Shown here in pieces: positions 1-6,855 of a stretch of DNA of 45,859 nt; within the stretch, counting starts at the first letter, position 1; each line of letters begins with the position of its first letter. The stretch is taken from the NCBI GenBank assembly GCA_027625095.1, contig JAQBXN010000064.1, positions 1-45,859 on the forward strand, read 5' to 3'. A model generated the notes under the pieces. It made no database searches and had not been told where the DNA came from. It worked only from the letters and a program-made list of their open reading frames with translations. The position numbers were made by a program, and so were the translations under genes. Source of the stretch: Planctomycetota bacterium. Lineage in GTDB: Bacteria; Planctomycetota; PUPC01; JACPCR01.

Positions 1-74
1 CGCACCGTTTACTCGTCGAAGTTACAAGAAATCGAGTCGTTTTAGACTTGGCATGTCAGTCTCACGGTTCACGC

Positions 75-152
75 GCCCCTTCAGGGCTCGATGAAATGGG
101 GACGCATACCCAGGGCGTTGCCCTGGGCTGGTATGTGCCGCGCCGTTGGCGC
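75..152. repeat. REP-like element with three hairpins
   Basis: Three short inverted repeats follow one another. GCCC/GGGC has a 5-nt loop (75-87). CCCAGGGC/GCCCTGGG has a GTT loop (109-127). GCGCC/GGCGC has a GTT loop (140-152). Two of the three share the same GTT loop. Palindromes of this kind are typical of dispersed REP-type repeats. The 73-codon minus-strand frame across them is therefore not taken as a gene. The hairpins are directly visible; membership of a repeat family is inference, because only one copy lies in the window. Confidence 0.55.
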
Positions 153-197
153 TGAAAACCGCCGCCCGAGTGCGGATGGATACGTTGGTGCTGAAAA

Positions 198-430
198 TCA
201 CCCGCCATAACCAAGCCCTCGTAGAATTGCTTTGATAGCCTGCTCAAGTATGGCGGACCCAGCGAATTGGGCGTGCAGTTCACCGACTAAGCGCGGCATC
301 TTTTCCTCGAAAGGGTCGCCGTCGTCCTCGACTTCCTCGGCGCCGACGTAGTGCCGGGCGTGAGGACGTGGCCGTGCGCGGCGATTTCGGGGGTGGTGGC
401 ATTTACAGGAACCCGGATCGGGGCCGGGAT
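198..430 (-). pseudogene. C-terminal remnant of type I restriction methylase HsdM, frameshifted
   Basis: The minus strand encodes the last ~75 residues of a type I N6-adenine methylase (HsdM). The order seen is a Cys-Lys pair, then ATTPEIAAHGHVLTPG, then YVGAEEVEDDGDPFEEKM, ending at the natural-looking terminus LRGLGYGG plus TGA. The segments lie in different frames: one shift falls between Cys-Lys (about 400-405) and ATTPEI, the second between LTPG and YVGAEE (about 345-350). No methylase core, specificity subunit or restriction subunit is present. Intact HsdM methylates adenine in the host recognition site; this scrap cannot. Recognition rests on the remembered C-terminal motif of the family, not on a search. 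A transposase remnant lies just upstream, suggesting that IS activity helped remove the rest. Confidence 0.6.
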
Positions 431-486
431 AGCGCATACGCCATCGGTGGATTACAGGGTAGTGCTGAAGCACCGATCCACGTCCG

Positions 487-708
487 GGCTATCCCATTGG
501 CTCCGGAGTCGTTGAAGGTGCATGCGGCAATCTCATCTGCGACCGTTTGGACAGCACAGGTATGCGATGGGACATTCAAGAGGCACAGGCAATGTCAGAC
601 CTGAGGGACGCCTGGATTAACGACCAATGGGAGGGATTCTGCGAATTCAGGGTCAATCACGAGACCGAAAAACTATATCCCTGCCAGGATCGGTTACATG
701 CCGCATAA
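487..708 (+). pseudogene. C-terminal fragment of an ISKra4-type transposase
   Basis: Reading from 487 gives GYPIGSGVVEGACGNL, then DRLDSTGMRW, then EAQAMSDLRDAW, ending in TEKLYP and a TAA stop at 706-708. This is the conserved C-terminal block of ISKra4-family transposases (GxPIxSGVVEGAC, TGMRW, GAQAxLDLR). Only about 73 codons remain, and a TGA in the same frame at 466-468 closes the upstream side, so the N-terminal and most catalytic parts are missing. No terminal inverted repeats were recognised. The family assignment comes from motif memory; a BLASTP against ISfinder would settle it. Confidence 0.65.
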
Positions 709-1036
709 GCGGAGTGCCAGTTACGCTCCCGTCAGATCGCTTCTAAATTCCGTTAGGTTTTTCAGCGGAATCTCTTTCTTAATCTGGTGCGATTGCTCAG
801 GTCGATGCTCTTCATCCCAGTTTTTATGGTGTCCCCCGACATGGAGAAAGCCGCGTCAAGAGCCACCTTGTTGATCGCCTTGTTCATCTTCACTTCTGGT
901 AGGTTGCACGAGCGGAGATCGGCGTCTTCCCCCGGGGAGAACATGCCTCCGCAATCTTGATTTTCTCTGCTCGGAGCACGTCAAAGATGAATGCGGTGAC
1001 AGGTCACCGCGTCCTGATACCAGTCTTCGCGTCCGG
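709..1036. other. Intergenic stretch, no recognisable gene
   Basis: About 330 bases between the transposase scrap and the thioredoxin-like gene. Minus-strand frames of 60-64 codons overlap each other here, but none resembles a known family. The only clear structure is the palindrome at 993-1010. Confidence 0.4.
993..1010. other. Perfect 18-bp palindrome after the thioredoxin-like gene
   Basis: GCGGTGAC-AG-GTCACCGC is a perfect inverted repeat 27 bp beyond the stop of the minus-strand thioredoxin-like gene. As RNA it can fold into a 7-bp stem with a 4-nt loop. No T-run follows on the minus strand, so an intrinsic terminator is only possible, not shown. An operator site is the alternative. Confidence 0.35.
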
Positions 1037-1963
1037 CTACTTTGCATCAAAGACGCGGGTGATAATTGTCTGGATCAGTTTCACTTTTTCTCCTTCGGGT
1101 GCGGCCTTGAGGGCAAGGTCCAAATCTGAGCGAGCCGCCTCCTTCTGGCCTGCGTAAAAATTGCATTCTGAGCGAAGCAGATAGGTGTCTTGAGCTAATT
1201 GACCACTGGGCTTGTCATCCTTCAACGTTTCATCGCAGGCCGCAATCGCACCTTTGAAGTCTTTCTTTTCAAGAAGCGAGCGAATCTTGGTCTGCCGGCT
1301 GATGCTGGCGTACTTGCTTTTCAAACCGGCTTCATCATTCGCATCCGCCTTTAAAATCTCCTCAGTCAAATTGCCGTAGGCGGCCAGGATAACACCAGGC
1401 TGAAGATTTGAACCGGAAAGCGCGGTCAATGCTGTATCAAGAAGCCTGGCTCGTTCGGCCCCCTTTGCCTTCTCGGCATCGGCAAGTGCCTCGTCGCGTT
1501 TCTCTCGGATGCCCTTCAATTCAGACAGGTGCGCGAGGTATTTTTCAGCACCACCGGCCTGGTAGCCTGTCTGCGCGAAAGGGCGCCCATCCGCATCCAT
1601 CAGCAGGATGGTTGGAAAGCCCTGCACCTGGAATTTCGCCTGCCATTCCTGATTCTGTTTCTTGATTTCCGCTGACTGCTGTTTGCCGCGTGGAAAATCC
1701 AGCTCGACCAGCACGAAGCTCTTTGTCACGGCTGGGAGGAATTCCTTCTGGCTGAAGACTTCCTCATTTAAACGGATGCACCAGCCACACCAGTCTGAAC
1801 CGGTGAAATCTATCAGGATGTCCTTGCCTTCTGCCTTGGCCTGCTTCAATGCGGCATCGACGTCATGAGTCCATCCGTCGCCTCCGCCAAAACAGGTAGA
1901 CAGGCTCAGAAGAGCGGTCAGAGCGATGGGTATAACCAACCCGGTTGATAGGCAGAATCTCAT
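1037..1963 (-). CDS. Secreted thioredoxin-fold protein with C-terminal helical repeats
   Basis: A 308-residue protein. Residues 1-24 form a signal peptide ending near LSLSTC, which could be a weak lipobox, although Thr before the Cys is unusual. The thioredoxin-like domain spans roughly 30-145, with the redox motif CGWC at 59-62 and a cis-Pro loop (GFPTILLMD). After a charged linker the C-terminal ~150 residues look alpha-helical and TPR-like. The family (thioredoxin_7/DsbD-C-like) reduces or isomerises disulfides outside the cytoplasm; the substrate is unknown. The start is well supported: AGGAGG lies 5 nt before ATG. It appears monocistronic, with a 271-bp gap to the next gene upstream. Confidence in the fold is high, in the role low. 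Confidence 0.85.
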   Translation of the reverse strand: MRFCLSTGLVIPIALTALLSLSTCFGGGDGWTHDVDAALKQAKAEGKDILIDFTGSDWCGWCIRLNEEVFSQKEFLPAVTKSFVLVELDFPRGKQQSAEIKKQNQEWQAKFQVQGFPTILLMDADGRPFAQTGYQAGGAEKYLAHLSELKGIREKRDEALADAEKAKGAERARLLDTALTALSGSNLQPGVILAAYGNLTEEILKADANDEAGLKSKYASISRQTKIRSLLEKKDFKGAIAACDETLKDDKPSGQLAQDTYLLRSECNFYAGQKEAARSDLDLALKAAPEGEKVKLIQTIITRVFDAK

Positions 1964-2234
1964 ATTATCCTCCTGGAGATGAGTGGTGTTCTATAGGGAT
2001 GTCTAGACTGTTTTAGGGCGACCGTGAGACAGCTTAGTCCCACTTGAGAGCTGATGATTACTTATAAATCCAGCCATGCCAACCTCCCCGATACGGATTT
2101 GTTCCAGGAGCGAGCGAGTCCTACCGGGCCCACCGAGTTCATTCCTGCGTGTGTTTGCCTCGGCAGGGGTGAAATCCTGAACTGTCAGATTCATTCGAGA
2201 CAGTTACGGGTGCAGGCGGGCTAAGGCGTCTGAG

Positions 2235-3266
2235 TTACGCACCAATCTCCTTGAGCATCTTCGGCCATGCAAGGTCTGCATAGAACCGGTGTCCCTCCGG
2301 GCCTACGACTAATTGACATCTATCTTCTGCGCCTGCCGCCTTATAGATCTCTTTCAAGTGTTTGAAGGCCTTGCGAACCTCCTTTATTGGAAAGATCTCG
2401 TCCTCCTTTCCAGCGACAAGAACTACCGGCCTGGGCGCGAACAATCCCATCACATCCGGCATTTCCGCATAATTCAAAAGGTGCGGTACGTAGTTATCCA
2501 TACAGTGATAAATGGACATGATCGAACCAGCAAACGTACAGAAGTAGCATGAGGGGATGGCGAATTTCAGCCGTGGCAGAACGGCGGCCGAGAAGAGGCT
2601 GATGGTTCCGCCGCCCGAGTTGCCCATGATGCCCACACGATTCGGATCGTAGTCGTCACGGGTCTCCAGATAATCAATTCCGCGATCGACATCAAAGACG
2701 CGTTCCCCAATCAAGGTGCGGCCCAGCATCAACGCGTGCATGGAAGCATCGTGGCACCCATGAGTGGAGACTCGCTCTTGAACGAGCTCCCGACGCTCCC
2801 CAAAAGAACGCTGCTCGATGCAGAGCGCCGCGATTCCACGTTTCATGCAACCAAGCGCAAAATCACGATCTCCCGGCACATCCATCGGTTTTGTTTCGTC
2901 CTCCCGCTCGACTGCAATCGAGTGATGCATGCCGGACGTGTGGCCCTGGACGCAGATCATGAAAGTGTAAGGAGGTTTGATGTTCGCCGGCAGGCAAACA
3001 TAAGCAAGGACATCGGAATAGGGCTCGCTCGTGAAGGCAATTTTTTCGATGGAACCCAGCTCATGCTCACGCTTCCAAAGCGATGCCACTCTCAGTGGGA
3101 CGCGTTCCTTCGGATAATTCCCAAGGAGTTCCTGCACCTTCTTGCGGAGTTTTCGCTGCCACGATTTCACGTCACCTCCTGAGTAAGCAAGGGAGCGCGT
3201 CGTCTGTTTCATCAAGTGTGTATGCTGAATGGAAGGTGACAGATGCAATTTTCGTGTCTTGGCCAT
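2235..3266 (-). CDS. Alpha/beta hydrolase (acetyl-xylan-esterase / dienelactone-hydrolase-like)
   Basis: A 343-residue hydrolase without a signal peptide. The nucleophile elbow is GNSGGG near residue 215-220. The likely acid lies in GKEDEIFP near 290 and the catalytic His in GPEGHRF near 325, in the order Ser-Asp-His expected of the fold. The oxyanion-hole side is suggested by the CVQGHTSG segment. The family covers cytoplasmic or secreted carbohydrate esterases and dienelactone hydrolases, often annotated as acetylxylan esterase. Two starts are possible: ATG at 3266 with a weak AAGGA upstream, or the Met at residue 19; the longer is kept. The gene is divergent from the dioxygenase gene at 3859, which may link it to sugar-derivative breakdown. 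That link is inference. Confidence 0.8.
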   Translation of the reverse strand: MAKTRKLHLSPSIQHTHLMKQTTRSLAYSGGDVKSWQRKLRKKVQELLGNYPKERVPLRVASLWKREHELGSIEKIAFTSEPYSDVLAYVCLPANIKPPYTFMICVQGHTSGMHHSIAVEREDETKPMDVPGDRDFALGCMKRGIAALCIEQRSFGERRELVQERVSTHGCHDASMHALMLGRTLIGERVFDVDRGIDYLETRDDYDPNRVGIMGNSGGGTISLFSAAVLPRLKFAIPSCYFCTFAGSIMSIYHCMDNYVPHLLNYAEMPDVMGLFAPRPVVLVAGKEDEIFPIKEVRKAFKHLKEIYKAAGAEDRCQLVVGPEGHRFYADLAWPKMLKEIGA

Positions 3267-3379
3267 GGTGGTGTCCTTGGATTAAAGAATGGTTGAATCG
3301 TAACTGCTCAGAGGGAAATCCGGTGACTCAAATCCGGAGTTGGAGTAAGGGCATTATTCGCAATACCGTTCAGTTAAGC

Positions 3380-3404
3380 CCCCATCCGGCTTGCCTGGAT
3401 GGGG
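3380..3404. repeat. Strong hairpin, REP-like
   Basis: CCCCATCC and GGATGGGG pair over 8 bp around a 9-nt loop whose GGC-TT-GCC can pair further. The hairpin lies between divergent genes, so it is not a transcription terminator for either. A REP-type repeat or a regulatory structure is more likely. Confidence 0.45.
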
Positions 3405-3828
3405 AATGAGGTTACAAGCTAAAGTTCCGACGAAGGACACTAAAAGCCCAATTTCACGCCGCTTAGCCCAAGGACCTTCTTCACCATCCGGACGAGCCGC
3501 ATGGGGTCGGGTCAGATTCTGCTGCCGTCCCAGTAGGCCGTCAATTTTTTATTTTGTGCGAATCGGGTTGAACGACCCAGCAGAAATTCTTTGTCGTAGT
3601 TTTCGGTAGTCTTAAGATCTGCCGGATACGCGGAAGGGACGAAGAATAGAGATGCTCAGAGTCGAAATTGACTGCCCTGGATCCAGTTCATCGCTCCCGA
3701 AACTATCCCCGCTTCAGACCTCCAAGACCTTAAACGGCAATTCCAGAGTCCTGAAGGAAGACTTTAGACCTTAGAAAGAAGAAGAAAGAAGACTCCCCGC
3801 GGAGCGTGGAGACCACGATTGTAGACCT

Positions 3829-3849
3829 CTGAATCCTGAGTCCTGACCC
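3829..3849 (+). repeat. Degenerate heptamer run TGAATCC-TGAGTCC-TGACCC
   Basis: Tandem 7-mers of the form TGAATCC lie 10 nt before the start codon of the dioxygenase gene. A similar run (TGAATCT-TGAATCC-TGAATCC) precedes the PLP-enzyme gene at 19756. No Shine-Dalgarno sequence is seen at either start. Confidence 0.4.
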
Positions 3850-3858
3850 GAATTTTCA

Positions 3859-4644
3859 ATGAACACTCAAAGACTGGCCCTGACAGAAACTCAACTCTCC
3901 CGATATCGTGAGCGCGGATATGTATTCCCCCTGGCCGCGTTCGAGGAGAGCGAGATTGCGGAGTTCCTGCCACAGTACAATCGAATGCAAGGCCTGCTGC
4001 CCGGCCATGCCGACGTCAGCCGGGTGAACTGGTGGCACAAACGAAACAACTACATCTATGGCCTCGCAACGAATCCCGGTATCCTCGATTACGTCGAGAG
4101 CATTCTTGGGCCAAACATCATCCTCTGGGGCTCACACTTTTTCGTGAAAGACCCGCGAGACAACAGCGTTGTGCCCTGGCATCAGGATGCACAGTACTGG
4201 CCGCTCACGCCCATGAATGCGACGACCATCTATATTGCCTTTACCGATTGTGATTCTGAGAATTCATGCATGAAGGTCATTCCCGGCTCTCACCGGGGGA
4301 AAACTATCCGGCCTCACAGAAGAGCCGATAAAGAGGAATACGACCTCAAGGATGAGATTCCCGAATCCGAATTCGATCCGTCGGAGGCCGTGGGCATTGA
4401 GCTGAAAGCCGGCGAGGTCTCGTTGCATGACGACGCGCTCATCCACGGCTCAGGCCCGAACCATTCCGATCGCCTGAGGGTGGGTCTGACTTTCAGATAC
4501 TCGAGCACCGACGTGAAGTGCGACCTCTCCATCTGGCCCACTTATCGGGCCTACCTGGTGCGGGGGGTGGATGAATACAGGAACAACCCGCCCGGTGTAA
4601 TCCCAACTGAATTCGGCGCACCGGACAAGATATTTCCAGAATGA
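3859..4644 (+). CDS. Phytanoyl-CoA dioxygenase (PhyH) family Fe(II)/2-oxoglutarate oxygenase
   Basis: A 261-residue cytoplasmic protein, normal length for the family. The iron facial triad is visible: His108-x-Asp110 in WHQDAQYW and the distal His196 in LIHGSGPN. The 2-oxoglutarate-binding Arg is R205 or R207 in DRLRVGL. The segment ENSCMKVIPGSHRG is the usual family core. These enzymes hydroxylate or oxidise small molecules with O2 and 2-oxoglutarate; the substrate cannot be read from sequence. The stop overlaps the start of the next gene (ATGA), so the two are translated together with a sugar-isomerase-type partner. A carbohydrate or polyol substrate is plausible by context only. No clear ribosome-binding site; a heptamer run lies just upstream. 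Confidence 0.88.
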   Translation: MNTQRLALTETQLSRYRERGYVFPLAAFEESEIAEFLPQYNRMQGLLPGHADVSRVNWWHKRNNYIYGLATNPGILDYVESILGPNIILWGSHFFVKDPRDNSVVPWHQDAQYWPLTPMNATTIYIAFTDCDSENSCMKVIPGSHRGKTIRPHRRADKEEYDLKDEIPESEFDPSEAVGIELKAGEVSLHDDALIHGSGPNHSDRLRVGLTFRYSSTDVKCDLSIWPTYRAYLVRGVDEYRNNPPGVIPTEFGAPDKIFPE

Positions 4645-5477
4645 AAACCCAACTTTCCATCACAACCGACTACGTAAAAGATCGCGACTGCCCAGAGCCC
4701 TATCTACGTGCGATAGCGGAGGCCGGCTTCACCCATCTGCACTGGTGCCACCACTGGAACACAGACTTTCTTTATTCTGAAGATGAGATTCAGCAGATAT
4801 CCGTCTGGCTCAACAATTTCGGCATCGAGCTCAATGACCTTCACGCTTCCATTGGCCGCGAGAAACACTGGCTGTCAGATCACGAATATGAGCGGAAGGC
4901 CGGCCTGGAACTTATCAGAAATCGGATCGGCATGACTTCCAGGCTTGGTGGCGACGTAATCATCCTTCACGTCCCGGCGATTCATGAGGATAAAGATCGA
5001 GAGTGCTTTCTCCGAGACCATCTTCGCGCGGCATTCGATTCCCTTGAACCCTTCGCACGTGAGCAAGATGTCAGGATTGCAGTAGAGAATCTGGTTGCCG
5101 ATAATTTTCCCAGGTTGGCGTCGCTACTAGATTCGTATCCGCCGGACTTCCTTGGGGTGTGTTACGACTCCGGGCACGGCAACATTTGTGGGAACGGCCT
5201 TGAGCAGTTGGAAAAAGTCAAGCATCGTCTGATTTCTCTGCATTTGCACGATAACGATGCAACAGGCGATCTACACCAGCCAATCTTCCACGGGAATGTT
5301 AATTGGGATCGTCTGGCCGAAATCATCGCCAGTTCTTCCTACACGAAAGTGACGAGCATGGAGGTCATTCAGCGAAACAGTGGCATGGAAGACGAGACAG
5401 AGTTCCTCGAGGTAGCCCATGAAACTGGTGAGCGATTTGATGGAATGATTCGGCAGGCACGAAGCAGTAAGGACTAA
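4641..5477 (+). CDS. Sugar phosphate isomerase/epimerase (xylose-isomerase-like TIM barrel)
   Basis: A 278-residue AP-endonuclease-2-type TIM barrel. Metal-site candidates appear in the order expected for the family: Glu in RIAVENLV, Asp and His in YDSGHGN, His in SLHLHDND, and Glu in SMEVIQ. Relatives are xylose isomerase, myo-inosose dehydratase and hydroxypyruvate isomerase; which reaction applies here is not determinable. It starts inside the last codons of the dioxygenase gene (4-nt overlap), indicating translational coupling and a shared pathway. It is followed 8 nt later by the pseudouridine synthase gene, so all three are probably co-transcribed. Confidence 0.85.
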   Translation: MKTQLSITTDYVKDRDCPEPYLRAIAEAGFTHLHWCHHWNTDFLYSEDEIQQISVWLNNFGIELNDLHASIGREKHWLSDHEYERKAGLELIRNRIGMTSRLGGDVIILHVPAIHEDKDRECFLRDHLRAAFDSLEPFAREQDVRIAVENLVADNFPRLASLLDSYPPDFLGVCYDSGHGNICGNGLEQLEKVKHRLISLHLHDNDATGDLHQPIFHGNVNWDRLAEIIASSSYTKVTSMEVIQRNSGMEDETEFLEVAHETGERFDGMIRQARSSKD

Positions 5478-5485
5478 GGAACACT

Positions 5486-6457
5486 ATGGGCAAGATCCCC
5501 GTCCATCTTTTCGAAAATCTGGAATACAAGGAATTCGATCTGGTCATTAGTGCCCAGCCCGCTCAGGAGCGGCTGGACAATCAAGTCTTCGGCCGATTCG
5601 GTTATCTATCTCGCACCTTCATCCAGAAGCTCATCACCTGGGGCGAGATTACTGTCAATGAGCAAGTGGTCCGGCCTTCGAAGAAACTTCACATCGGTGA
5701 CAGGATTCACATGCGTCTACCCCAGTTGCCGGAGCGTGTAATCAAGCCGGAGGACGTAAAGCTTGACATCCTTCACGAAGACGAACACATCCTGGTCATC
5801 AACAAGCCCCGTGACCTCGCCTGCCACGCGGGTAAGAAAAACCATGGAGGAACTCTGGCCAACGCAGTGATCTATCACTTGTTCGGTATGGCAGTGGATG
5901 CAGGAAAAAAGAATCCAGGCATCGTGCATCGCCTGGATAAAGATACTACCGGCGTCATGGTGCTGGCAAAGACCCCGGAAATGCATCGTTTGATAGCACG
6001 CCAATTTGCCCGTGGGACGACCCAGAAGGAATATCTTTCGGTCGTCAAGGGCCAGCCGCGGACAAGCACGGGTCTGATCGACAGCCCGATCGGTTTCCAC
6101 CCCTACCTCAAGAGTACGATGAGTGTGCGAATGGACGCCAGGAGAAAAAGGGAGGCGGTAACCCGGTTTACGGTCCTTGAAAGATACAAGAGCGGCGTCC
6201 TCGTCAGCCTTTTGCCAAAGACCGGCCGAACCCACCAGTTGCGTGTGCATCTCGAATCCATCGGTCACCCCTTGTTCGGTGAAGACCGTTATCTCGGCCG
6301 CTACAAGAAAAACGAACTCGATCTCGCCTTGGGCCGCCAGGCTCTCCATGCCTGGAGACTGTCCTTCGCCCACCCAGCCACTCGTGAACAGGTTACCTAC
6401 GAAGCACCAATTCCCCCGGATTTGACGATCCTGATAAACGGGTTGAGAGCGGAGTAA
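5486..6457 (+). CDS. RluA-family rRNA/tRNA pseudouridine synthase
   Basis: A 323-residue protein with an N-terminal S4 RNA-binding domain (about 25-90, including GRFGYLSRTFIQKLI) and the RluA catalytic core. The signature HRLDKDTTGVMVLAK carries the catalytic Asp151. Further core segments are LVINKPRDLACHAG and KTGRTHQLRVHL. The enzyme isomerises specific uridines of 23S rRNA or tRNA to pseudouridine; RluD/RluC-like subtype is likely given the S4 domain, but the target site is not assignable. The start is supported by AAGGA six bases before ATG. It ends a three-gene plus-strand run and is convergent with the giant minus-strand gene. Confidence 0.92.
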   Translation: MGKIPVHLFENLEYKEFDLVISAQPAQERLDNQVFGRFGYLSRTFIQKLITWGEITVNEQVVRPSKKLHIGDRIHMRLPQLPERVIKPEDVKLDILHEDEHILVINKPRDLACHAGKKNHGGTLANAVIYHLFGMAVDAGKKNPGIVHRLDKDTTGVMVLAKTPEMHRLIARQFARGTTQKEYLSVVKGQPRTSTGLIDSPIGFHPYLKSTMSVRMDARRKREAVTRFTVLERYKSGVLVSLLPKTGRTHQLRVHLESIGHPLFGEDRYLGRYKKNELDLALGRQALHAWRLSFAHPATREQVTYEAPIPPDLTILINGLRAE

Positions 6458-6607
6458 AGACTTCCTCTGAAACTTCTGCGTGCTGTGCGTGTACTACCGT
6501 AACAGCGTCATAATGACGAACAGGCGACCTCCCTTCGGTGGGCACTTGAGATTCCAGCCTGCTGTCGAAGTCTAAGTGCCTGCAAGCTTACGTATTACGT
6601 ATTACAC

Positions 6608-6720
6608 GGTTACAGTTGAGTTTCTTCTTTTCTTTGCAAGATTTTGGCTTCCCCATTCGTTGTTTCCTTGAATTCGTTGGAAGCACTTCTCTTCCCTTTG
6701 GTTGCGGCCTCACGGCTGCG
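6608..6720 (+). repeat. 113-bp dispersed repeat, copy A (inverted relative to copy B)
   Basis: The segment running from GGTTACAGTTGAG to CACGGCTGCG is, apart from about four positions, the reverse complement of 16274-16385. Both copies are flanked on each side by short tandem heptamers of the form TTACGTA / TTACGCA. The core has no coding potential of note and ends with an imperfect GCGGCC/GGCTGC hairpin. It behaves like a non-autonomous dispersed element; no transposase is linked. Confidence 0.75.
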
Positions 6721-6726
6721 ATAAAT

Positions 6727-6748
6727 ATTACGTATTACGTATTACGTA
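6727..6748 (+). repeat. Heptamer array (ATTACGT)n beside repeat copy A
   Basis: Three tandem ATTACGT units follow the core; a shorter pair (TTACGTATTACGT-like) lies on the other side near 6588-6605. The unit matches, in the opposite orientation, the GTAATGC arrays beside copy B. Confidence 0.65.
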
Positions 6749-6855
6749 GCTCCGATTGGTTGCGGCCAGAGGCTGCCGTAAGAGTGGAAGAGTGAAACGG
6801 ATCGGCCTTCTCGCCGCTGGAGCGGAGGGCCAAAGGCAAACCATTCACCTGCCCC

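Larger units (their letters stand above)
3267..3858. other. Divergent intergenic region (592 bp) with a hairpin and a TGAATCC-type leader
   Basis: No gene was recognised. The region holds the strong hairpin at 3380-3404, purine-rich GAAGAAGAAAG runs around 3775-3795, and a degenerate heptamer run just before the dioxygenase start. The ORFs of 72-108 codons here lack family resemblance. It presumably contains the promoters of the two divergent genes, but no convincing -35/-10 pair was found. Confidence 0.4.
6458..6855. other. Convergent intergenic region with a 113-bp repeat
   Basis: Between the stop codons of two convergent genes. It contains copy A of the 113-bp repeat with its heptamer arrays and a partial third copy of the repeat end near 6755-6780 (TTGGTTGCGGCC followed by GGCTGC). 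No gene and no T-tailed terminator were seen. Confidence 0.5.

Noticed and set aside
62..283. 73-codon minus-strand frame
   Set aside because: It covers the triple hairpin and the end of the HsdM relic in a different frame.
2003..2194. 63-codon minus-strand frame upstream of the thioredoxin-like gene
   Set aside because: No family, no ribosome-binding site; length is within chance for the base composition.
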